This document shows, piece by piece, positions 1-5,466 of a stretch of 8,572 nucleotides of DNA. The notes beneath the pieces were generated by a model, which did no database searches, was not told the origin of the DNA, and saw nothing but the letters and a program-made list of their open reading frames with translations. A program made the position numbers and the translations under genes. Position 1 is the first letter of the stretch. Each line of letters begins with the position of its first letter. The DNA lies in assembly GCA_031256755.1 (NCBI GenBank), contig JAIRPZ010000287.1, positions 1 to 8,572 of the forward strand. Direction: 5' to 3'. The DNA is from Planctomycetaceae bacterium (GTDB taxonomy: Bacteria; Planctomycetota; Planctomycetia; Pirellulales; Thermoguttaceae).

Positions 1-21
1 TATGCCGTAAGGACTTACAAA

Positions 22-94
22 AGCCCTCGGTGGGAATCGAACCCACAACCTCAGCATTACGAATGCTGCGCTCTGCCAGTTGAGCTACGCGGGC
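22..94 (-). tRNA. tRNA-Thr (anticodon CGU)
   Basis: Read on the minus strand, this 73-base stretch folds as a full cloverleaf: 7-bp acceptor, 4-bp D stem with GG in the loop, 5-bp anticodon stem around the loop TTCGTAA, a 5-base variable loop, and a T arm GTGGG/CCCAC enclosing TTCGATT. The anticodon CGT (plus-strand bases 59-61) decodes the threonine codon ACG. G1-C72, C2-G71 and anticodon bases G35/U36 agree with known threonyl-tRNA synthetase identity elements. The discriminator is U73 and no CCA is encoded, so the CCA tail must be added after transcription. The acceptor stem has one G5/A68 mismatch. A strong promoter lies just upstream. No terminator is visible in the 21 bases left downstream. 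Confidence 0.96.
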
Positions 95-101
95 ATACCT
101 G

Positions 102-132
102 CGGACAAAAAACACACCAAAGGGATTATAAT
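102..132 (+). promoter_or_regulatory. Possible promoter of the histidine kinase gene
   Basis: The plus strand carries TATAAT at 127-132, within the palindrome that also forms the tRNA promoter -10. A weak -35 candidate, CGGACA (102-107), stands 19 bases upstream, a long spacer. A start near base 139 would give a leader of about 40 bases before the proposed GTG at 179. The -10 match is seen; its use in this direction is inferred. Confidence 0.35.
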
Positions 133-152
133 AGGAATCCTCCGTTTGTCAA
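125..152 (-). promoter_or_regulatory. Consensus sigma70-type promoter for tRNA-Thr
   Basis: On the minus strand there is a perfect TTGACA (-35, bases 147-152), a 16-base spacer and a perfect TATAAT (-10, bases 125-130). Transcription would start near base 118, leaving about 24 bases of leader before the mature tRNA 5' end at 94, as expected for a stable RNA gene. The -10 sits in the palindrome ATTATAAT (125-132), so the opposite strand also carries a TATAAT. Confidence 0.85.
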
Positions 153-178
153 TAAGTCCCCGGACGTTCCCTGCACGC

Positions 179-1744
179 GTGTTTTCTTCGATTCGGTCTA
201 AAATTCGGACAGCACTGATGATGTTAATCCTGCTTGTGTTCATGCTGGCAGGTGCCGGATTGTACGCGGTTTTACTGTTTCAGCGGCAGGTTCACGACGT
301 AACATACCGGGCAAGTGTGCTGCCGGTTGCCGAAACATTAAACCAAAATGTCGCCCGGCTGCAAGCCACTTACGGCGAATTGCGGGGCATCCGGCGCACC
401 CTGACAAAATTTTCGTCCAGCGACGGCGGTGAATTCCGCCGCACGTTGGAAACCGGCTTCGCACAAATCCTCAATGATCTGAAACGGAACAGCGGCGAAT
501 ACTGCAAACGGCTGGAAAACCGTACCGAACAAACGCAAGTCAATGAATTTTTCGCCAAAGAAACCGCCGCCATGAGCGCAGTCCTGTCTGCCGCCCAAGC
601 ATTGGAAAAAGTCGTGCGGGAACCGAATTGGAGCGATTCCGATGCCGGACTGGAACTGACAGAAACCTATTTGAATACGCTGCAAGAACATACCGGAGCG
701 TTGCCGGTTTATCTCGCCGCAGAGTTGAACGATTATGCCGAAACGATGCAGCGGCAATCTTCCGGTCTCTGCCTTCTGATGCTGATTTTTGTTGCCGTAT
801 CTGCCGGAATGGTGCTGCTCTTTATCCGGCTTTCGTTCCGCTGGATATTTGAACCGCTGCAACGGCTTGTTGAAGGATCGCGGCAGGTGGCTTCAGGAAA
901 ATACGGATACCGGATCGCCCTGAAAGATAAAGACGAAATCGGCGAACTTGCCGAAGCCATGAATTTAATGACGGAGCAATTTGAAGAAAAAGTCCGGCAG
1001 AAATCGAATGAACTTGTCCGCAGCGAACGTTTGGCAAGTGTCGGTTTTTTAGCGGCGGGCATTGCCCATGAAATCAATAATCCGCTGATGGCCATTTCGG
1101 CATGCGCCGAATCGCTGCTGCGGAGAATGAACACTGCCATGAACTCTGCCGATGATAACGTAACAAAAAATACAGAAACGGCGGATACCGGCAAAGAATT
1201 GTTCAGACGTTATCTGACAATGATTCAGGACGAAGCGTTCCGCTGCAAAGAAATTACCGGCATGTTATTGAGCATTGCACGCAATGAACCGAAAACGCGG
1301 ACGAAAACCGATTTGGTTCCGCTGATCAATAATATGCTGGACATGATGCGGCAGCATAATACGTTCAAGTGGAAAAACGTGGAAGTTCAAATGCCGCCGT
1401 CGCTGGACTGGACGGTCAATGCACAGGAAATCAAACAGGTTATTTTGAATCTTTTAACGAATGCTTTTCAGAATACTGAAGAAGCCGGAACTGTTTGGGT
1501 TGGTCTGCGGCTGGAAAACGGTTCGGCTGTGCTGACGATACGCGATGACGGTATCGGGATGGAACCGGACGTTCTGGCGAATATTTTTGAGCCGTTTTTT
1601 ACTCAACGGAAAGAGGGACGCGGTACCGGTTTGGGACTGTCCATTACTCACCGGATTATTGAAGAGCATCGCGGCAGAATCACTGCCGAAAGTGCCGGAT
1701 TGGGAAAAGGGGCAACGTTTACGGTTGTCCTGCCGGCGGAATAA
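179..1744 (+). CDS. Membrane sensor histidine kinase (HAMP-HisKA-HATPase)
   Basis: This is a two-component sensor kinase of 521 residues from the proposed GTG. A short basic N-terminus precedes TM1 (about residues 12-34). An extracytoplasmic, mostly helical and charged sensor region of about 160 residues follows, then TM2 (about 196-219), a HAMP linker (about 216-270) and a short coiled segment. The HisKA dimerisation domain has the H-box AGIAHEINNPL, with phospho-acceptor His297. The ATPase domain shows the N-box (N424, N428), G1 box DDGIGM (D457), F-box IFEPFF and G2 box GTGLGL (482-487), so it should be catalytically competent. The H-box and HATPase style resemble the NtrB/AtoS group. The open frame extends back to a TTG at base 80 inside the tRNA gene, which cannot be the start. 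TTG 146 would overlap the tRNA promoter -35, so GTG 179 is preferred; ATG 218 would cut into TM1. No response regulator is in the window and the signal sensed is unknown. Confidence 0.9.
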   Translation: MFSSIRSKIRTALMMLILLVFMLAGAGLYAVLLFQRQVHDVTYRASVLPVAETLNQNVARLQATYGELRGIRRTLTKFSSSDGGEFRRTLETGFAQILNDLKRNSGEYCKRLENRTEQTQVNEFFAKETAAMSAVLSAAQALEKVVREPNWSDSDAGLELTETYLNTLQEHTGALPVYLAAELNDYAETMQRQSSGLCLLMLIFVAVSAGMVLLFIRLSFRWIFEPLQRLVEGSRQVASGKYGYRIALKDKDEIGELAEAMNLMTEQFEEKVRQKSNELVRSERLASVGFLAAGIAHEINNPLMAISACAESLLRRMNTAMNSADDNVTKNTETADTGKELFRRYLTMIQDEAFRCKEITGMLLSIARNEPKTRTKTDLVPLINNMLDMMRQHNTFKWKNVEVQMPPSLDWTVNAQEIKQVILNLLTNAFQNTEEAGTVWVGLRLENGSAVLTIRDDGIGMEPDVLANIFEPFFTQRKEGRGTGLGLSITHRIIEEHRGRITAESAGLGKGATFTVVLPAE

Positions 1745-1767
1745 CATACCGGCGGCGGTCTCCCCCC

Positions 1768-1795
1768 TTGCATTTTATCCGAAACAGCGTACAAT
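1768..1795 (+). promoter_or_regulatory. Possible rpoZ promoter
   Basis: TACAAT (1790-1795) matches the sigma70 -10 at five of six positions. It is preceded at a 16-base spacing by TTGCAT (1768-1773), which matches the -35 at only three of six. Transcription would begin near 1802, giving a leader of about 30 bases before the rpoZ ATG. The position in the 89-base gap after the kinase gene is sensible, but the -35 is weak. Confidence 0.35.
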
Positions 1796-1833
1796 CAATA
1801 CCGGTTGCCGTTGTTATCTTTCTAAACTTGCGA

Positions 1834-2115
1834 ATGATTGAAGAACTCAAAGACGAAGAATTGATACGGAAAATCGGCGGGCGTTTCAAACTCTCCGCCC
1901 TCATTCAGAAACGCCTCGTTGCCCTTAACAAAGGAGCCCGTTCTCCTGTCGAAACTGACCGTTTCGCTTCCAGTGCGACCAAAGATAAACTGAACACGGT
2001 GATCCGCGAAATTCTCGGCGGTAAAATCGAACTCGACACCGAAGGCAGTGCGGCACTCTCCTATGACAGAGGAGTGGATCGGATCATTGATTCCGATTTT
2101 TCGGAAGGTTATTAG
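1834..2115 (+). CDS. rpoZ: DNA-directed RNA polymerase subunit omega
   Basis: This 93-residue protein matches the omega fold. The segment KIGGRFKLSALIQKRLVAL (residues 13-31) aligns with the conserved E. coli stretch KIGNRFDLVLVAARRARQM, and TVIREILGGKIEL (55-67) aligns with the second conserved block ending the family core. Omega binds the beta' subunit and helps assemble and stabilise RNA polymerase. About 25 residues (69-93), acidic and poorly conserved, follow the core. The frame is open upstream to a TTG at 1768, but ATG 1834 fits the family length and avoids a hydrophobic leader that omega never carries. No Shine-Dalgarno sequence precedes it. recA begins 60 bases downstream. The common omega neighbours gmk and coaBC are absent from the window. 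Confidence 0.88.
   Translation: MIEELKDEELIRKIGGRFKLSALIQKRLVALNKGARSPVETDRFASSATKDKLNTVIREILGGKIELDTEGSAALSYDRGVDRIIDSDFSEGY
2087..2115 (+). promoter_or_regulatory. Weak candidate promoter for recA
   Basis: TTGATT (2087-2092) and TATTAG (2110-2115) are separated by 17 bases, each matching four of six consensus positions. They overlap the end of rpoZ. A start near 2122 would give recA a leader of about 53 bases. The match quality is low, and recA may instead be read through from the rpoZ promoter. Confidence 0.2.
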
Positions 2116-2174
2116 TTTTTCCCGCTTTTCCCCCTCCTTTTATCCGATTATTCCGAGTTGCTGTTGTTACTGTT

Positions 2175-3251
2175 ATGCCGAAAAAATCTGCTGAATCCCA
2201 CAAAAAATCGGGCAACGCCGAAGAATCGCTGCAAAACCCGAATTTGAAAACCGCTCTTGCCCAAATCGAAAAACAATTCGGGGAAGGAGCGATTATGCCG
2301 ATGGGGCTGAACAAAACCCCCAGTTTGTCCGGTATTTCGACCGGCAGTTTGTCACTCGATCTGGCACTCGGCGGTTTCGGCGTACCGCACGGACGCGTTG
2401 TCGAAATCTTCGGTCCTGAATCCAGCGGAAAAACAACTTTAACCCTGCACGTAGTTGCCAATGCACAGAAAAAAGGAGGCGTTGCGGCATTTATTGATGC
2501 AGAACATGCCCTTGATCCCAGTTGGGCAAAACGGCTCGGTGTCGATCTGGAAAGTTTACTCGTTTCTCAACCCAGCAGCGGCGAGGAAGCACTGCAAATT
2601 ACCGAAATGCTTGTGAAATCCAATGCGGTCGACATTATCGCCGTGGATTCCGTTGCGGCACTCGTTCCCGAAAAGGAACTCAAAGGGGAAATCGGCGATT
2701 CCTTTGTCGGTCTGCAAGCCCGGATGATGAGTCAGGCATTGCGGAAATTGACCGGTGTCATTGCGAAAAGCAAGACCTGCGTGATTTTTATCAACCAACT
2801 GCGGGAAAAGATCGGTGTGATGTTCGGCAGCCCGGAAACCACCCCCGGCGGCAAAGCATTAAAGTATTATTGTTCATGCCGGATTGATGTACGCCGCATC
2901 GGGCAGGTCAAAGAAGGCGAAGCCGTCATCGGGCAGCGGGTACGGGCGAAAGTCGTGAAAAACAAGGTGGCACCGCCGTTTCGTGCCGCCGAATTCGATA
3001 TGATGCACAACGGCGGCATCAGTTATGAAGGCGACATTCTGGACTTGGCAGTCGCCCAAAAAATCGTGACAAAATCCGGTGCATGGCTGAAATACGGCGA
3101 TGAACAGTTGGCACAGGGGCGGGAAAAAGCAAAATTGTACTTAAAAGAGAACCCGAAGTTCGCCGAACAACTCCGCCGTGATATTATGAAAGCGGTGCAG
3201 GAAGGAGGAACGGAAATTCTCGCGTCCGGCAGCAGTGACAGTGAAGAATAA
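2175..3251 (+). CDS. recA: Recombinase RecA
   Basis: This is full-length RecA (358 residues), the ATP-dependent strand-exchange protein of homologous recombination and coactivator of LexA-type self-cleavage. All core elements are present: Walker A GPESSGKTT (80-88, Lys86), catalytic Glu110 in FIDAEH, Walker B with Asp158 in AVDSVAAL, loop L1 GEIGDSFVGLQARMMSQ (171-187), the ATP-sensing Gln208 in FINQLR, and loop L2 (about 209-226) with IGVMFGSPETTPGG. Numbering runs 14 ahead of E. coli because of a longer, lysine-rich N-terminus. The C-terminus is short and acidic (SGSSDSEE). Three cysteines (202, 233, 235) lie around the L2 region. No Shine-Dalgarno sequence precedes the ATG and no recognisable SOS box is present in the 59-base gap after rpoZ. 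The stop overlaps the next gene. Confidence 0.98.
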   Translation: MPKKSAESHKKSGNAEESLQNPNLKTALAQIEKQFGEGAIMPMGLNKTPSLSGISTGSLSLDLALGGFGVPHGRVVEIFGPESSGKTTLTLHVVANAQKKGGVAAFIDAEHALDPSWAKRLGVDLESLLVSQPSSGEEALQITEMLVKSNAVDIIAVDSVAALVPEKELKGEIGDSFVGLQARMMSQALRKLTGVIAKSKTCVIFINQLREKIGVMFGSPETTPGGKALKYYCSCRIDVRRIGQVKEGEAVIGQRVRAKVVKNKVAPPFRAAEFDMMHNGGISYEGDILDLAVAQKIVTKSGAWLKYGDEQLAQGREKAKLYLKENPKFAEQLRRDIMKAVQEGGTEILASGSSDSEE

Positions 3252-5283
3252 ACTATCCGTTTCCTGTTGTTTTTTGTTGATGCTGACCGGCTGCCGCTGG
3301 GGAGCAGACGATCCGAAAACCGAAGTCCCTCCGCCGCAACCGCCAGCCGTCGCGGTTTCAGATGTTTCCAACGATCCGCTGCATCTTTTGGAACAAATGA
3401 TCACGGCTTACAAAACCGCGGTCTCTTACTCCGACCGCGGCACAGTAACACTGATCGGCAAAACGACCGTTTCCGGTGCGGTTCCGGCAGTGAAAAATTG
3501 CCGCGTTGTGTTCAGCAAACCAAATGAACTCCGGCTTGAAATCAATACCGGTCTTTTTGCCGGCGGCAGGGAAACCGTCCGTGCCGCCGTTTTGGATTTG
3601 CCGAATCAAATTTTGTCTTTCCCGCCGCCGGAAGAATGGACGCTTGACATTCTTTTTCAAGATAGAATGCTTGATGCGGCGATGGAAATTGATATTCCCC
3701 GAACAATCCTGCGGTTTCCGCCGCAACTTATCCTTTTGTTCGCCAATGAGCCGCTGAACACGTTTTGCCCGAAAGATGCCGAAATCACCCTGCTGAAACC
3801 GCAAAATATCGGCGATCATTTATGCGATGCCGTCCAAATTGCCCATCCGGGCGGCAACCGTACTCTCTGGATTGACCGCGACAGCCGGATACTGCGGCGT
3901 TTCGATTATCAGCCGGTCGGTATGCCTGTACCGGACGGGTTTGAAAGCATTGATGCTGTCCGCGTTGAATTGACTGATGCACAGTTCAATGAAAACTTTT
4001 CAGAAGACACTTTTCAACTAAAACTGCTGAAAGGAGCCGAATGTACGGCGGCGTTCCGACCGGCACAAACATCCGCACAACCGGATCAAGCGGCGCAGGA
4101 AGCCCATCTCTGTCAACTGAAAGCGATGGTGCGCAGCGATTGCTACCGGCTGTCGCCGACACTGCCGGCAGCACCGGCGGAAACAGAGACGGTCAACCCG
4201 CCGCCGATCACACCGGTTTGGTCGCTGCCGCTCGCCGGTGCCGGTTCTGCGGCAATACTGCCCGGCATATCGCCGAAACTGCTGGTCTCCTGCGAAGGAA
4301 ATTCGCTCGCCCTTGCCGATTTGCAAGGAAAATTGCTGCAAAAATTCAAACCGGAAGGTATGCGGGATGACGATATGATTGCCGCCGTCAGCATTTATCC
4401 TTCCGGCGGGGCAGAATCTGAATCGCCGGCAGAACCTCCGGCAAGCCGGTACATCGGGATTTTAACACTGAACGGTTCGGCACTATACGTATACAAGGAC
4501 TCTTCCGATGCTCCTTTCAATGAACATTCCCGTCCCGTTTTGGTTTATAAACCGGCGGCAGAAGGCAGCCGGAAACGGAGTCTTGCCGATTTCCTGTTTT
4601 ATCCGCACAAAGACGACGATCTTTTGCTGCTGGGGCTTGAATGTACGGAAGAAGAAACCGCCGATGCAGGTGCGGCAAAATCCGAACCGTCCGGGCAGAT
4701 ACAGATGATTGATCTTGCCGGAAAAGAACGGCTGCAATGGGAAACGGCAGGCGTTCCCGACCAAATGGAATGGATATTTCAGGAAAAACGGCTGTTTTTG
4801 TTAACAACGAGTCATACACCGGCACAAGGAGCCGTTACGGTGTGGGATATGACGCAGGCAGCGGAGCGTGAATCCGCTGCACCGTCAAAACCGGTCAAAA
4901 CGTTTGCGGCGGCTGCCGGCTGGCAAGTCCAGTGGTTCAGTGCAGAAAGCGGAACGGTTTTTACGCTGCTGATCAACATAACAACGGCAGAAGTCCGGTT
5001 TGCCGGCTGGGATTCCGAAGGCACGGAACGCTGGGGATACCTGCTGCCTGCCGGAAAATATGAATATCCGCCGCTCTATCTGCCGGAAGAAAAATACTGG
5101 CTGATTCTCTCGGCAGACGGTCAAATCACCGTTTTCAATACTGCCGGAAACAAGATCGATTCCTTTTCAATCAATAAGGACTGGACGGCTTTATGCGCTC
5201 TCCGAAACGGAAAACAAACGCTGCTGCTCATTTCCGACGGGAAATCCGTTGCCGCATGCCGTACCGGAAAAATCCTGCCGTAA
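3235..5283 (+). CDS. Lipoprotein with LolA-like domain and beta-propeller
   Basis: The protein (682 residues) begins with a short basic stretch, a hydrophobic core and the lipobox LTGC, so Cys20 is the expected lipidated residue after signal peptidase II cleavage. A proline-rich linker (about 31-40) follows. Residues about 45-270 look like a LolA/DUF2092-type lipoprotein-carrier fold: an initial helix LLEQMITAYKTAVSYSD, then strands with the pattern FSKPNELRLEI, LWIDRDSRILRRFDY and VELTDAQFNENFSEDTFQL, typical of that superfamily. From about residue 325 to the end, repeated strand units resemble a PQQ/WD-like beta-propeller (for example TPVWSLPLAGAG, IQMIDLAGKERLQWE, VRFAGWDSEGTERWGY, ITVFNTAGNKIDSF). 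The GTG start overlaps the recA stop by 17 bases in another frame, suggesting coupled translation; a second GTG at 3241 is possible. A role in lipid or lipoprotein handling is inference from fold only; the substrate is unknown. Confidence 0.8.
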   Translation: MTVKNKLSVSCCFLLMLTGCRWGADDPKTEVPPPQPPAVAVSDVSNDPLHLLEQMITAYKTAVSYSDRGTVTLIGKTTVSGAVPAVKNCRVVFSKPNELRLEINTGLFAGGRETVRAAVLDLPNQILSFPPPEEWTLDILFQDRMLDAAMEIDIPRTILRFPPQLILLFANEPLNTFCPKDAEITLLKPQNIGDHLCDAVQIAHPGGNRTLWIDRDSRILRRFDYQPVGMPVPDGFESIDAVRVELTDAQFNENFSEDTFQLKLLKGAECTAAFRPAQTSAQPDQAAQEAHLCQLKAMVRSDCYRLSPTLPAAPAETETVNPPPITPVWSLPLAGAGSAAILPGISPKLLVSCEGNSLALADLQGKLLQKFKPEGMRDDDMIAAVSIYPSGGAESESPAEPPASRYIGILTLNGSALYVYKDSSDAPFNEHSRPVLVYKPAAEGSRKRSLADFLFYPHKDDDLLLLGLECTEEETADAGAAKSEPSGQIQMIDLAGKERLQWETAGVPDQMEWIFQEKRLFLLTTSHTPAQGAVTVWDMTQAAERESAAPSKPVKTFAAAAGWQVQWFSAESGTVFTLLINITTAEVRFAGWDSEGTERWGYLLPAGKYEYPPLYLPEEKYWLILSADGQITVFNTAGNKIDSFSINKDWTALCALRNGKQTLLLISDGKSVAACRTGKILP

Positions 5284-5287
5284 TTAT

Positions 5288-5362
5288 TCGGCATAACTCT
5301 TATTTTCGTTAAATCTTACCTATCCTGCATATTCCGTTAAACCCGCACAGAAGTTATGCCGA
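5288..5362. repeat. Long-range inverted repeat, 11-bp arms
   Basis: TCGGCATAACT (5288-5298) is the exact reverse complement of AGTTATGCCGA (5352-5362), with 53 bases between the arms. A+T-rich flanks extend the symmetry imperfectly outward. It fills the gap after the lipoprotein gene and before the DUF11 gene. There is no T-run directly after the second arm, so it is not a classic intrinsic terminator. It could form a cruciform or RNA stem, or be two operator half-sites. Confidence 0.5.
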
Positions 5363-5453
5363 TAATAAACGAACAGGAAATTGTATTTTTTATTTTATCC
5401 TATTCGTATTGCGGATTTTCCCTTTCCCCCCGGAAAGAAGCCGGTCCGTCAAC

Positions 5454-5460
5454 AAAGGAG
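5454..5460 (+). promoter_or_regulatory. Ribosome binding site fixing the DUF11 gene start
   Basis: AAAGGAG stands six bases before ATG 5467. It is the only textbook Shine-Dalgarno sequence at a gene start in this window. It decides between ATG 5467, which is followed by a signal peptide, and the in-frame upstream ATG 5356, which has no such site. Confidence 0.75.
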
Positions 5461-5466
5461 TCAGCG

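Noticed and set aside
7..18. Inverted repeat GTAAG/CTTAC downstream of the tRNA
   Set aside because: The loop is only two bases and no T-run follows on the minus strand within the window, so it cannot be supported as a terminator.
2116..2174. SOS (LexA) operator before recA
   Set aside because: No CTGT-N8-ACAG or GAAC-N4-GTTC type palindrome is present in the gap; a clade-specific operator cannot be judged by eye.
5356..5466. N-terminal extension of the DUF11 protein from ATG 5356
   Set aside because: It would bury the signal peptide behind 37 residues. It also lacks a ribosome binding site, while ATG 5467 has a strong one.
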